This document shows positions 1 to 11,700 of a stretch of 64,000 bases of DNA, one piece after another. This DNA comes from Mariniphaga anaerophila (GTDB lineage Bacteria > Bacteroidota > Bacteroidia > Bacteroidales > Prolixibacteraceae). The stretch lies in contig NZ_FQUM01000004.1 of assembly GCF_900129025.1 (NCBI RefSeq), positions 62,001 to 126,000 of the forward strand. Direction: 5' to 3'. Both the position numbers and the translations under genes were made by a program. Below the pieces are notes generated by a model, which was given only the letters and a program-made list of their open reading frames with translations, made no database searches and was not told the DNA's origin. Each line of letters starts with the position of its first letter. Position 1 is the stretch's first letter.

Positions 1-60
1 AACCTGAAAAGCATGTTGAATCGCCTCCTGGGCTTTTATGGTAAAATTGTTTAAATTCAT
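1..60 (-). CDS. clpB: ClpB disaggregase, N-terminal fragment (runs off window)
   Basis: Reading the minus strand from the ATG at 60-58 gives MNLNNFTIKAQEAIQHAFQV, which I recognise as the start of Bacteroidota ClpB, the AAA+ chaperone that works with DnaK to pull apart protein aggregates in the cytoplasm. The ClpB N-terminal (Clp_N) domain begins with this NNFTxKAQEAI pattern. A good ribosome binding site, AAAGGAG, lies at 70-76, eight or so bases ahead of the ATG. Only 20 codons are visible, so the Walker motifs cannot be checked. The assignment rests on this short stretch alone. Confidence 0.8.
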   Translation of the reverse strand, partial: MNLNNFTIKAQEAIQHAFQV

Positions 61-204
61 TTTTCTTCTCCTTTAAAAACTCTGACAGGGCTAAGCAAAC
101 TACAATCCATAATCCACTCACAGCCAAAATGTCACAACCCACAAAAAAAAGGGTGAAATTTTTTCCACAAAAGGAACACGCCAATGAACTTCTGGCAGAA
201 AACG

Positions 205-238
205 AAAAAAAGGCCGGTTCCACTTGTTGAACCAGCCT
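205..238 (-). terminator. Rho-independent terminator of the metalloprotease operon
   Basis: An inverted repeat at 211-220 and 229-238 (AGGCCGGTTC against GAACCAGCCT, one internal mismatch, 8-nt loop) is followed on the minus strand by six Ts (205-210). It sits 26 bases past the stop of the minus-strand gene at 264-713, so it most likely ends the 3196-to-264 transcript before clpB. Confidence 0.8.
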
Positions 239-263
239 CTCAAAAAAAGGAATGAATCTCGCC

Positions 264-713
264 CTAATCTATGTTATGAACCAAAAAACCATTATAACTA
301 TCATCTTTCTTTTTTTTATTCTTTCGTGCCAACATGTGTTTAGCTTCCCGCCTGGCAACATTTGCCCGATGCTTGTTACCGGCAATTGTACTTCCTTCGG
401 AAAAACTCCGGGGTTTTAAATTAACAGAAACGATGGTATCGGAAGCTGTCAAAAAAGTGGGAGCAGAATCCTCAAATCCGGCATTTGAGATTTTTAATTC
501 CTGCTCCCCTTTTTTTAGCCAAAGCCTATAATACCCATCGCTGTTCGTTATTGTTCCTATTCCCGAATGAGCCTCGTAAACCGCTGCATTTTCAACAGGC
601 TTGTCGGTAATGTAATTTTTCACATACCCGGAAACGGATACAAGCTGTGCTTTTATGGCTCGGGGAAATACAAAAAGAGTCCCCAAAAAAATCAAACTGA
701 ACATCGTTTTCAT
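264..713 (-). CDS. Small secreted carboxypeptidase-regulatory-like domain protein
   Basis: A 149-residue protein with a signal peptide (about residues 1-22, cut near KAQ) followed by one carboxypeptidase D regulatory-like beta-sandwich (about residues 24-98: VSGYVKNYITDKPVENAAVY, then SDGYYRLWLKKG). In Bacteroidota this domain usually sits at the front of SusC-type receptors; here it stands alone. The last 50 residues are unusual: very basic (KNKKKKDD) with no sorting domain visible, so the protein may stay in the periplasm or bind a surface polymer. The gene begins 44 bases after the metalloprotease-like gene upstream, with a terminator just downstream, so the two look co-transcribed. Its function is unknown; a role as partner or substrate-binding accessory of the upstream protein is inference from position. 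Confidence 0.75.
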   Translation of the reverse strand: MKTMFSLIFLGTLFVFPRAIKAQLVSVSGYVKNYITDKPVENAAVYEAHSGIGTITNSDGYYRLWLKKGEQELKISNAGFEDSAPTFLTASDTIVSVNLKPRSFSEGSTIAGNKHRANVARREAKHMLARKNKKKKDDSYNGFLVHNID

Positions 714-757
714 CGTTTCTGTAAATCGTTTTCAAGTTATTTTATACCTATTCATTT

Positions 758-3196
758 TTACATCTTCACTATTTTTTGAGCATGAAGAACCTTTCCGTTT
801 TCTGCTACCATAACCAGATAAATCCCTTTATTGACAGATGACAACTTTACCGGCAATACTCCTTCCTGCGGGTCGACTCCTTCATCTCGATAAACTAACC
901 TTCCAGTAATATCGGTGATCGAAATGTCGACCAAACCGCCGATTTCAGACGAAGAGAACTTCAAATAAAGCCGGCTGTCAAACGGATTAGGAAACACATC
1001 TATTAAGTTCTGAGTATTCAGATTATCATCTATAAAATTGGCCTGAATCTGAAGATTATCAATTGCCCATCCCCAGCCGTTCAATGAATTATCCGAAGCC
1101 AGCCGAAACCGGAAAAGCACGGTATCTCCGTCTGCAAAACCGGTATTTTCAGTAAGTCGGATTACACGTTTCAAAAACATACTCTGATTGCCACTGGCTT
1201 GTGATAAATTATTTACAGTAGAGTTTACAAAGGCGGTATCCCAATATTGGTAAAAACCTGAGTCGTAACCAGGAACAAAAGGAAGCCAGGACAAACCTTG
1301 GTCCCTGCTTCCTTCTACAATTACAAAATCCCAAAACAGTTCTTCAGAAAAAACTGTCCCTTTTTCTCCAGGTTCTACAAGTACTACCTCATCAAAACTC
1401 ATTTCGCCACCATCTCGTAAAATAATTGGATGCTTTAACTCAGCAACAATATCGTATTTTTCATCTTTTAATGCCGACACCGGATAAGGGTTAGCCGTAT
1501 GCAAAACATTGTCGGCAAACCCGGGCAGCGGAGAAACAGAAAAATCAGCACCTACAAAATCAGACATTCCCGACTCAAAATCATTTGAATACGCCACAAC
1601 AGGTTTGGAAGGTTTAAAAACAGCCACCTGATAAAATCCTTCAGAAGGCAGATACTTTTTATTGCCGGCTGACGATTTATCTTCAGCCACAATTCGGTAT
1701 TCCACTTTTCCGGCATGGTAATCACCCATGTTTAAAGAAACAGACCCCGAGTATTTTTCCAGGCCAGTCAAACCAAGTTCAATGGCTGGCTGATCCATTT
1801 CATTCAGTTTATATTCTACCGTTACCTTTTTCACACCCAGATTATCGGTTGCTGAAGCCTTTACTATTAAGCTTTCCTGATTTTCGGGCAAAATTTTCAG
1901 CGGATTATGAGCAACCACAGGCGGTGTAAAATCCGGGCCTATTTTTAATGAAAAGACTTTAACCGGTGCAAAAGCTGGAAACTTGTAACTTTTGCCGCTT
2001 TTTGTTTTTGCCTCGAAATAGTAATCTACTTTTCCCTCAAAAAAATTCAGAGGAATATTTCCCTTGAAAACATTTGAAGTTCCCTTTTGATCCAGTTCAG
2101 ATTCAACGGTTGTCAGAAAATCATCAGTAGAAAAAACAACACTAACCGACAAATCTTTAACAACCTCATCAGAAACAACTTCAATTTCAACCGGCAATTC
2201 GCTGCAAGGCTCTTCAAAATCTTTAAAAAGAATAAAATTGAATGTTAACGCACTCCAGCCAATTTCCCCCAAAATTTCCTGCACCTGCTCGTCCAGGTAA
2301 TGCACTGCCAATCCCTTCGCAACAACAGGCATCATCAATTCCACCTCACTATTTAACAAATGGTAAATACTTGTTCCGTCGTTCCACGACGATGGCGAAT
2401 ACACCTCCAAAAAACGAGCATTTTTCTCGTTTTCGTCAGACAACAAAAATCTGAGTTTTCCGGAAACAAGCTGACTGTGCAATTGAGAAGAAGGGCTTGG
2501 AAATAACTCAGAGTTTGCCAGTTGCTGTTTGTTATCATTAAAAATGTGCAAATCGTAAATACTGGGATAATGATATCCATTATTAAAAAAGCCCTCTGCT
2601 CCGTCGTCTTTAAAAAAACCGGAAAATCCCAGCCCGTGGGCTATTTCATGCAAAACTGCTGTAACAAAATCGTAGTGGGTTTCCGGGGTATTTCCATCTG
2701 TTCCAAAATACCACGGAAGGTTTTTATTAAAACGGCAGATAATATCAAAATCGCCCTGGTTAATTTCTTCCCCGGAAAGTTTCTCAGCCAACACAACCGG
2801 GTAGTACACATTTTCATGGAGCGCACCGTCAAAATTCATGTAAAAAGAGGCGGGCCGGCTTTTGCAAAGGATAGCGGAATCCAGCGATTCCATAGTCGCC
2901 TGAACATTTATAGGAACCGGACTTGAAATAAACCCTTCCCAGATAGATATGGCGTAATTTAAAGCACGCTCTGCTTCGGAAGTCAAATCAACGGGCGTTA
3001 CTTTAAAAACAGTTTTTGAAATACTTTGAGATTTCAAGGTTGATTGAAATGAAGCAGGGACAAACGTTTTCACTTTTCTGTCGGAAGCAAAAGTAGTAAG
3101 TTCGGGTGCAGCGGTTTTCTGCACGGTTTCTGTTCCCCTGGAACTAACCAGAAGAACTGTTGAAACCAACCATAATATTACGAACAGACGCTTCAT
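758..3196 (-). CDS. Secreted HExxH metalloprotease-like protein with T9SS type A sorting domain
   Basis: An 812-residue secreted protein. Residues 1-20 form a signal peptide. A zinc-protease signature HEIAHGLGF begins at His183, with Glu184 the presumed catalytic base and His187 the second ligand. The family resemblance is to metzincin- or M6-like secreted proteases, but the position where a metzincin has its third His is Gly (HEIAHGLGFSG), so the third ligand must lie elsewhere or the enzyme is atypical. Two Ig/FN3-like beta domains follow (about residues 330-545), then a MAM/jelly-roll-like domain (about 550-720, with a SRDQGLSW and GWGWAIDNLQI pattern as in immune-inhibitor-A-type proteases). 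The C-terminal 80 residues (VFPNPFDSRLYLKF ... GIYLVMV) are a T9SS type A sorting domain, so the protein is probably exported across the outer membrane and anchored or released. Substrate unknown. Confidence 0.85.
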   Translation of the reverse strand: MKRLFVILWLVSTVLLVSSRGTETVQKTAAPELTTFASDRKVKTFVPASFQSTLKSQSISKTVFKVTPVDLTSEAERALNYAISIWEGFISSPVPINVQATMESLDSAILCKSRPASFYMNFDGALHENVYYPVVLAEKLSGEEINQGDFDIICRFNKNLPWYFGTDGNTPETHYDFVTAVLHEIAHGLGFSGFFKDDGAEGFFNNGYHYPSIYDLHIFNDNKQQLANSELFPSPSSQLHSQLVSGKLRFLLSDENEKNARFLEVYSPSSWNDGTSIYHLLNSEVELMMPVVAKGLAVHYLDEQVQEILGEIGWSALTFNFILFKDFEEPCSELPVEIEVVSDEVVKDLSVSVVFSTDDFLTTVESELDQKGTSNVFKGNIPLNFFEGKVDYYFEAKTKSGKSYKFPAFAPVKVFSLKIGPDFTPPVVAHNPLKILPENQESLIVKASATDNLGVKKVTVEYKLNEMDQPAIELGLTGLEKYSGSVSLNMGDYHAGKVEYRIVAEDKSSAGNKKYLPSEGFYQVAVFKPSKPVVAYSNDFESGMSDFVGADFSVSPLPGFADNVLHTANPYPVSALKDEKYDIVAELKHPIILRDGGEMSFDEVVLVEPGEKGTVFSEELFWDFVIVEGSRDQGLSWLPFVPGYDSGFYQYWDTAFVNSTVNNLSQASGNQSMFLKRVIRLTENTGFADGDTVLFRFRLASDNSLNGWGWAIDNLQIQANFIDDNLNTQNLIDVFPNPFDSRLYLKFSSSEIGGLVDISITDITGRLVYRDEGVDPQEGVLPVKLSSVNKGIYLVMVAENGKVLHAQKIVKM

Positions 3197-3589
3197 TTTA
3201 TCAGACTTTGTAATTGTTCTAAAACCTCAACTAAATTACTTGATAATGAACAAAATACATGAATACCAAAAGATGATTACGGGGTTTAGAAAAAACGGAA
3301 AGCACACTTAAAAACAGTCGATTAGGGCAGATAAAAAAGATGATTCAGGAGGTAAAAAAAACTGATTTCAAAGGTACCAAAAACGCACTCAGGGGAAAAC
3401 GTATATTCTAAATAACATAACTACAACAAGATACACCCCCAATAACAAGACAACTTTTATGAATTAACATAATTGAATTTAAAAAATCTAACTGAAACAA
3501 ACAGCACATAGAAACTATTGAAATTGACCCATTTTCAAAGGCTTCGGCTTATTTTATCGTTATAAATACATGTCCTAAAACAGAAAGCA

Positions 3590-3619
3590 TTTGCAACCAT
3601 CCTTTTTGTGATACTTTTG
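3590..3619 (+). promoter_or_regulatory. Bacteroidota-type promoter for the TPR-HTH gene
   Basis: TTTG at 3590-3593 and TACTTTTG at 3612-3619 match the -33 (TTTG) and -7 (TAnnTTTG) elements of Bacteroidota sigma factors with an 18-bp spacer, one short of the usual 19-21. The expected transcript start near 3626 lies before the gene at 3728. The rest of the 468-bp gap 3197-3664 is AT-rich and shows no other structure I can support. Confidence 0.6.
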
Positions 3620-3727
3620 TCGGAACAATGGGTAAAAACCAGTAACAACTAAATTTTTACACAAATGGATGGTATTCTTTTTTTGCTTCCTGAGAAATCG
3701 GGTAAGCAAAAATTTATATTGGCTGAA

Positions 3728-5221
3728 ATGACGATAAAAACCATTTTTACATGCTTGGTACTATTTATGCCGATTTGTCTGAAAGCTACTGACGCGATTG
3801 AGCAGAAAATAGCAGAAGCAGACAGCTTGCTCCAAATATCGCTCGAAAAAACGCGGGAGGTTGATCCCGGCGGGAGCATTAAATATGCGTTAGAAGCACT
3901 TTCCGTAATTGAAAAAACCGGCTATTCAAAGGGGAAGGCAATTGCGTATTTCAGAATTGGTGACGCTCTATATAACCTTGGCAACTACAAAAAAGCACTC
4001 GAATATCTCACTCTGGCAGAAACTGAAAATTGTTCTGCAAAAGATCCGCTTGTTGATTCCGAAATATCCAGAGTACGAGGAAGAACTTATGGTGCAATGG
4101 GGTTATTTGATGCTTCGGTAAAAAAATTTAAAAAAGGGTTGAAGCAAATTGAAAAAATAAAAGAGCCCGAAAAAAAAGACTACCTCAAAACTCTGGCATA
4201 CGAAAATTTGGCTCACATATACAAAGACATGGAAGTTCAGGATTCGGTATATGCATATTTAAAAAAAAGCAGCAAATTGCTTCAACGCATGGACGAACCT
4301 TTCGTTTTCACAAGCTGGATAAACCTTTACGGTAGCCTGGGAAAATATTACAGCGAAAAAAACAAGTACGACTCTGCCGTATATTTCTTTGATCAATCGC
4401 TGGCAATGGCCAAAAAGTATGAATTTCCATACACATCCAGAACTTACCAATTCAGAAGTGAACTGGAACTAAAAAAAGGCAATTTAGATTCTGCTTTATA
4501 CTATTCTGCAAAGGCGCTAAACAATGTAAAAGACACTCACCTCGATGCAGAGCTTCCTTCAATTTACAGAAAGATGGAAAAGATTTATGAAAAAAAAGCA
4601 ATTAATGATTCCGCCAAATTATACAGAGGAAAAGCACTGGTGGCAGAAAATGAATTGACAAAAGAACATATGGACGCATTAGATTATGCAGTAAATACCA
4701 TAATAGAAAAAGAAACAAATGCCACAGTGGTAGAAGCAAAAAAAGCTATTGCATTTATATTTGGAGGTTTCTTCATACTTATATTGGCGGCAGTTGTGGT
4801 ACTTTATACCAGAAAAAGAAAAAGCAAAAAAATTATTCGTGAAAAAGAAGCTGAAGCAAAAAAACTGAAACAAAAATTAAGCGGGTACAGCGACGAAGTT
4901 ATACGGCTGGGAAAAGAAAACGATCCTACTTTTGTTACAAAATTTCAGGCTGTTTATCCAGTTTTTTTTCAAAGCCTCATATCAAAACACCCCAATCTTT
5001 CATCGTCAGACATTACTTTATGTGCCATGATATTTCTGAATTTTTCTTCTAAAGACATAGCACATTACACATACATCGAACATCGTTCGGTACAAACAAA
5101 AAAAAGCAGACTGCGAAAAAAACTTGGAATCGATGCTAAGGCAAACCTTTTCCTTTATTTAAATTCGATTGCCGAGCCCAACGATATGCAAATCAGCCCC
5201 CAAACTGCATCCAGTGCCTAA
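3728..5221 (+). CDS. Membrane TPR protein with C-terminal helix-turn-helix (putative regulator)
   Basis: A 497-residue protein from the ATG at 3728. An in-frame ATG at 3665 would add 21 residues ahead of a good signal sequence (MTIKTIFTCLVLFMP), so the later start is preferred. A periplasmic region of tetratricopeptide-like helical repeats (about residues 35-330, for example GNYKKALEYLTLAE) leads to one transmembrane helix (about 345-365, FIFGGFFILILAAVVVLY), a basic coiled coil, and a LuxR-like helix-turn-helix near the C-terminus (SSKDIAHYTYIEHRSVQTKK ... LRKKLGI). This architecture is a known Bacteroidota class of one-component, membrane-tethered regulators. Its target is not known; the neighbouring giant adhesin operon is a plausible candidate, by position only. 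Confidence 0.8.
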   Translation: MTIKTIFTCLVLFMPICLKATDAIEQKIAEADSLLQISLEKTREVDPGGSIKYALEALSVIEKTGYSKGKAIAYFRIGDALYNLGNYKKALEYLTLAETENCSAKDPLVDSEISRVRGRTYGAMGLFDASVKKFKKGLKQIEKIKEPEKKDYLKTLAYENLAHIYKDMEVQDSVYAYLKKSSKLLQRMDEPFVFTSWINLYGSLGKYYSEKNKYDSAVYFFDQSLAMAKKYEFPYTSRTYQFRSELELKKGNLDSALYYSAKALNNVKDTHLDAELPSIYRKMEKIYEKKAINDSAKLYRGKALVAENELTKEHMDALDYAVNTIIEKETNATVVEAKKAIAFIFGGFFILILAAVVVLYTRKRKSKKIIREKEAEAKKLKQKLSGYSDEVIRLGKENDPTFVTKFQAVYPVFFQSLISKHPNLSSSDITLCAMIFLNFSSKDIAHYTYIEHRSVQTKKSRLRKKLGIDAKANLFLYLNSIAEPNDMQISPQTASSA

Positions 5222-5787
5222 CGCAAACCATAGCCTATAAAAACGAATGATAAAAAAAACATCATGCAACAATCAGATAACATTCAAAAAACAGACAAAA
5301 CATAACATGCTAATAATAAAAGGAAAGCAACAACACCAAACAAATGTAGTAGATCTGTAGTACCTGCATAACGAGCAGTTCTGCACAAAAATCTGATTTT
5401 TATTAAAATAAAAATACAGAAAACAATTATCCTGTACGAATAGCTTCGTACATGCCTTTTGTAGCATTTAAACCTTACGCAAAATCATGAGAAATTTTTA
5501 CTTTGCTTTTTCATTTTTCGAAATAAACACACAAAACAAAACCAACCATCTTTCCCGGTGCTTTTCGTCAAAAAAGAAAAGCAGTGTTAAAGCCGTTGAA
5601 ACAGAATCCGGAATTTCAGAACAACTACGCAAAAATAAAATCTGCACAAACTACAGAGGCGGATAAAAAAATTTCTCTCCCCGAATAAAAATCGTCTTTA
5701 TCGTTAACTACGGTTTATTATAACCGCAAGTTCGCGCAAACACTGCGCGCGCTAACTTATTGCATAGAAACATAATAAAATCCTATA
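5222..5787. other. 566-bp non-coding gap with two stem-loops
   Basis: No gene is visible. A perfect 8-bp stem with a 4-nt loop (TGTACGAA tagc TTCGTACA, 5433-5452) is followed by a short CCTTTT, so it may weakly terminate the TPR gene 212 bases upstream. Near the adhesin start, CGGTT at 5711-5715 pairs with AACCG at 5722-5726 across a 6-nt loop, followed by a GC-rich alternating GCGC block (5731-5752) that stands out in AT-rich DNA. These lie within 80 bases of the adhesin ATG and could form structure in its leader. I found no convincing TAnnTTTG element here. Confidence 0.45.
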
Positions 5788-8700
5788 ATGAAAAAAATCA
5801 AATTCAATTGTATCAGCAGAACAACGTTGTTTCTTCTGCTTGCTTTTTCTGTTTGGTTTAGTCCCCGCGTGCAGGCTCAAAACTGCACCGTAAATTCAGG
5901 GGTGCATCAAACAATTTGCGAAAATGAAGTGCTGACCCTGTACGGATCAGTATCTGGCGTGCTCGAAGAAGAGAATGCCGTAAAATGGACCCAGGTAGCC
6001 GGGCCTAGTGTAGTTATTGAATCTCCTACATCGATAAGGACGGAAGTAACCGGCATAACTCCGGGAGACTACACCTTTCGTTTATCCACAACCTGTTTAG
6101 ACGGGTCACTGGTTTACCAGGATGTTACCAATACGGTTTTGCCCATAACCGAAAGTTATGCGGGAGAAGACCTGGTTGTTTGTTCCGGCGGTGCAGTTCT
6201 GAATGCTGCTGCACCCGGTCAAAACGAAACCGGCCGATGGATAATAATCGAACCGAACCATGGAATTTCGATTACCGACGAAACTTCTGCCACATCTTCG
6301 CTAACGGCAGACGAATCCAGTTCAGGAGAAACCAAACTGGTTTGGGTTATTACCAACGAAAACCATTGCTCCAGTCAAGACACAGTTTCGGTTTTCAACC
6401 TTGGCGGAGAAGCGGTTTTTGCGGGTCCCAAAAGGGAAATCAGCAATTGTTACTCTGTAACTCAAAACACACAGCTTAGCGGCTCATATGCAGGCAGCGG
6501 AATTAACGGCCAGCAGGGAACATGGACGCTGGTCAGCGGACCAAACATTCCGGTCATATCAAACATTCACAACAATGTATCTCCAGTATCCAACCTCATC
6601 GAAGGAACTTATATTTTCAGGTGGGATGTGGAAGGGACCTGCCAAAACGGAACCGCAAACGACACCATTGTTGTGCCCCCGTCAACTTCTGATGTCACTA
6701 ACGCCGGAGGGACTTCACGCACTAACATTTACTGCGACGGAACAACATCTATTGTTCTCTATGGAACTTTCCCGCAGTACACAAACGAAACCGTATTTTG
6801 GGAAAAAGTAAGCGGTCCTGATCCGGTAACTATTACCACCCCCGACAACCACGTAACAAGTGTTGAAGGACTTGACGGTAGCAGCGACTACCGGTTTCGC
6901 TATACCATTTCCAATGCGCTAACAAATTGTTCCAGTTCCGGAACTGTGGACATCCGATACGCAGAAGGCCCCTCTCTTGAAATTAGTACTTCGAGAATAG
7001 ATTTGGCCTGTGGTGAGGCTGTTGCATACATTCCCTACAGCTCCAATGGCGACGGGATTGAATCCTGGAGCATTGTTAGTGGCCCGGAAACTGACGCCTA
7101 TCCCGTTTTACCAACATCATATGAGCGAATAATCGAAACTTCTGGTATAGTTGCTATTCCGGGATTAACATCTTCCGGAACTTACATCATTCGCCTTCGA
7201 AAGGCGGCAGCCCAGGGCACGCAGTGCGAAGCAGCATTTGCCGACGTTGCAGTTGTGGTTTCCAGAGAGTCTTCCCTTTCAAATGCAGGAACAGATCAGC
7301 TTCTTGCGTGTAACGTAGATACTACATCATTGGCAGGGAATCCGCCACTGGCAGGCGAAGGAACCTGGAGCCAGGTTTCCGGGCCAGGGCAGGCAACTAT
7401 CAGCAACATTAACGAACCGGGGGCTAAACTTTCCAACCTCATAAACGGGACATACACATTCAGGTGGATTGTTTCCGGCGGCCCGTTCTGTTCAAGCAAT
7501 CAGGACGATGTTATTGTTATAGTTGCGAACAATACCCCGACTCAGGCTCAGGCGGGCGAAGATCAGGAGGTTTGCGTAAATACACCGGTTTATCTCAATG
7601 CCGACAGTCCTGTTTTAAACGAATGGGGCGAATGGTCGGTAATTCCGGAAGACCCTTCTATTGTTTTTAATGATAGAACTTCTCCCGATACTTATGTTGA
7701 AGGATTTCAACCCAACTTAAGTTACCAGTTGGTGTGGACCATTACCAATGCCTGTGGCGAAACCATTGATACAATGACAGTTACCACCAACGATACCAAT
7801 GGTCCTATAATCGCCGATGCCGGAACTGACATCTGCCTTCCTTCCGGTACAACCTCATTTTCTTTATTGGGGAACGAACCGTCACTCACAGGTGAATGGA
7901 CGCAGTTAAACGGAGCCGGAGCAACAATAACAAACCCGACAGCAGCCTCTTCAAATGTTACTGTAACAAGCGATGGAACCTACTATTTTGAATGGGCTAT
8001 TTATGCCAACGGATGTAACCCGACACGCGATACAGTAAGAGTCACAATTGCTCCTGACGTTACAGAGGCAGTGGCAGGTGCAGACCAGGAAATCTGCGGA
8101 AACACTGCTGTTTTAAATGCGAACACACCGGTTTCAGGTACAGGAGAATGGCTGCAAATTGCCGGTCCGGGAGGAGCAATTATAACTGATAAAACATCGC
8201 CCACAACACAGCTTTCTAATTTAACCGATGGTGTTTATGAATTCGAATGGCTCATTTCAAACGGTGCCTGCGAGGATAGTAGGGACACCGTAAAACTCTT
8301 TGTATCCGAATCACCCATTCCGGCGAATGCAGGTTCCGACATGAGGGTGTGTGGTTCAACCAGTCTTTCGTTGCATGGTAACCCGGTTGCAAAAGGACTG
8401 TGGTCTGTGGTCAGTGGCCCTAACACTCCTACCATCTCAGACCTCTCCTCTCCAGACGCGACAGTTACTAACATGATAATGGGAACTTACAAGCTTAGCT
8501 GGACAAGCTACGGCGGAACTTTTTGTGAGTCCTCTGGCGATACGGTTGAAATTAGCATAACACCGGCTGCCTATGCCGGCGCTGACCAGGAATTCTGTGA
8601 AGCCACAACTTCAGTCAGCCTTACAGGAAACATTAACAGCACCGGCACCTGGACACAGGTAGGAGACACGCCAAATATTGCGACAATCTCTCCTTCGTCA

Positions 8701-11700
8701 CCTAACACGGCAATCGCCTCCGATCTGGTATCCGGCACATACACATTTCAATACGAAATAAACGGCGAAGACTGCACTTCTACTGACGTTATGACCGTAA
8801 CGCTTTACGCACCGCCTCCAATAGCCAATGCAGGTGGCGATGCAGAGTATTGCGATGCAACTTCGTTTACTCTCACCGGAAATTCACCGGAAGAATCAGA
8901 TGGAGAATGGACAATATTGGTTGGCCCTTCCAACGGGAGTTTTAATTACGTTAATGATTCAGTAGCTGTATTTACACCTGACGGAAGTAACATATACGGC
9001 ACTTATCTTTTTACCTGGAAACTTTCGAACGGTGATTGCCAAAACGAAGACCAGCTGCGTATTAACAATTACGCACCGGCATCGGGTAATGCAGGCGAAG
9101 ACATTACGTTAAGCTGCGAATCATCTGTTTTCCTCGATGGCGTGCTGAACGCAGGCACCGGGAACTGGACTTTTATTTCCGCCACGGGAGATGCCCCGAC
9201 ACCCACAATTATTTCTCCGGTTTTGCCCGGCACCGAAATCACCGGTCTTGGCGCGCAAAGCAATGGAGACCCCGCGGTTTACGAGTTTGAATGGACCATT
9301 ACCAACGGCGCTTCTTGCGAAATCGTAAAAGATACCGTAACAATAACCGTTTATCAGGCTCCCACCGAAGCTTTTGCCGGAAACGACGCAGAACTTTGCA
9401 ACGCAGAAAACTACGCGCTGAATGCAACCAGTCCGACGGTGGGAACAGGAGAATGGGTTGAAGTAAAAGGTCCCAACAGCCCGACAATTGCCGATGTTAA
9501 TTCGGCGAGCACAACCGTTAGCGGATTAATTCCGGGAACATATACATTCTATTGGGAAACAACTACAGAATTTTGTTCATCAATTGATTCGGTTATAGTA
9601 ACCAATTACGAAGAGCCATCCGACCCTGATGATTTAGTTGATTTTGAAGTTTGCCAGTTCGAAAACCTGGTTTTGTCCCAGACAACTCCGGCTTCCGGCT
9701 CAGGAAAATGGTCGCAAATTTCAGGGCCTTCAGCAACTATTTTGAATCCCCAATCGGAAACGACACAGGTTGTTGGAATACAAGCCAACTCAGATTACAC
9801 GTTCCGGTGGACAATCAGCAACGGAGTTTGCGCTGAAAAGACCGATGATGTAACGGTTACCGTGCTCGACCAGCCAACCATGTCCAACGCCGGAGCAGAC
9901 CAGTTTTTCTGCAATCAAACAGTTACTACACTGAATGGGAATGAACCGGTTGTTGGCACAGGAACGTGGACCGTTGAATCATCTACCGGTGGCACTCCGG
10001 CTTTTGCAGATGCAAATTCATACAACACCGAAGTTTCCGGGTTAACAGCGGGCGACTACACTTTACGTTGGACAATCAGTAACAACAACGCCTGCAATAC
10101 CTACGACGAAATGCAGGTTACTGTTTATCCTGACATAACGATTTCCACCCCGGTTGGAGGCGAAATTTGCGCCGGCGGAACTTTCGAACTTTCGGCAACA
10201 GCAAACGGCGGTACAGGAGCTTACAGCTATCAGTGGCAAGACAGTATTTCCGGTGGAAACTGGGCTGACATAGCCGGTGCAACGTCTGCTACGTACACTA
10301 CTCCCGGCTCTCTCGCCTCCGGAACTTACTATTACAGAGTAGTCGTTTCCGACTGTAATACAATCATTTCAGAAGAAGCTGAAGTAGTTGTAACACCGGA
10401 CGTAACTATTTCTGTTCAGCCGCAGGGAGCCACTCTTTGTCAGGGCTCAAGCCACACCATGAATGTTAGCACTGATGATGGTGTAAACGTTACATACCAG
10501 TGGCAACAAAGTTCAACAGGAACAAGCGGATGGTCAAACATTTCAGGAGCGACTGCTTCAACATATACAACTGATGCATTAAGCTCAACCACTTATTTCC
10601 GCGTAAGAATAAACGACAACGGAAATGGCTGTGCTAACCGCACATCAGCCGTTGCCACAGTAAATATTCCGGGGATTACAATTCAGCCGGAAGGTGCTGT
10701 GATTTGTGATGAAGGTACGCATACCATGACTGTTTCCACACAAGAAGGTGGCGGACTGGCTTACTCCTTCCAGTGGCAGCAAAGCACTACCACCGGAGGC
10801 CCCTGGACTGATATTGCCGATGAGACTTCGGCCTCGTACACAACCGGAAATCTTTCAACCGGCAATTACTATTATCAATGCATAATTACTCCCACAACTC
10901 CTGATTGTGCTCCGCTCACTTCTTCTGAAGTTCATGTTGAAGTTGTAACTGACCCACAGGTTACCGATGAATCAGGCGATGCTACTATTTGTTCAGGAGG
11001 AACAGCCACCCATTCGGTTACTGTTGCCGGAGGAACAACCGGCCAGTATTCCTATCAGTGGCAAATTTCTACCACCGACTGCAACACAGGTTTTACCGAC
11101 ATTTCAGGAGCAAACTCGGCAACTTACACAACGCCTGCAATTACTACTACCGGCACCTATCATTACCAGTGCGTCATTACACAACCACAGTCGGGCTGCG
11201 AAGTTGTTTCGGCTTGTAAAACCGTTACTGTAGTTGATGATCCCCAGGTTGACATCCAGCCTTTGGGAACAACCATTTGCAGCGGAGAAACACACAGCAT
11301 GAATGTTTCGGCATCAGGCGGTACCGGGGCTTTCAGCTACCAGTGGCAGGACAGTATTTCCGGAGGAAGCTGGACTGATATTGCTGGAGCAACAGCAGAT
11401 GCATACACAACAGATGCCCTTACCACAAAAACCTATTTCAGGGCCGTAATCGAACAGGAAGGAGTTGGTTGTGACGTTATTTATTCTGATGCAGCAGAAG
11501 TTGCTGTTCCCGAAATCAGCACTCAGCCCACGGGCGGATTTGTTTGCGAACAAAAAGCAGACACGCTCAGCATATCGGTCGATGCAGGAAGCGCAACATT
11601 AAATTACCAGTGGCAGTCAAGTGATTTCGACTGCAACTCCGGATGGTTTGACATTGCCGATGCAACCGATACATTTTATGTAACCAACAATTTGCCAGTC

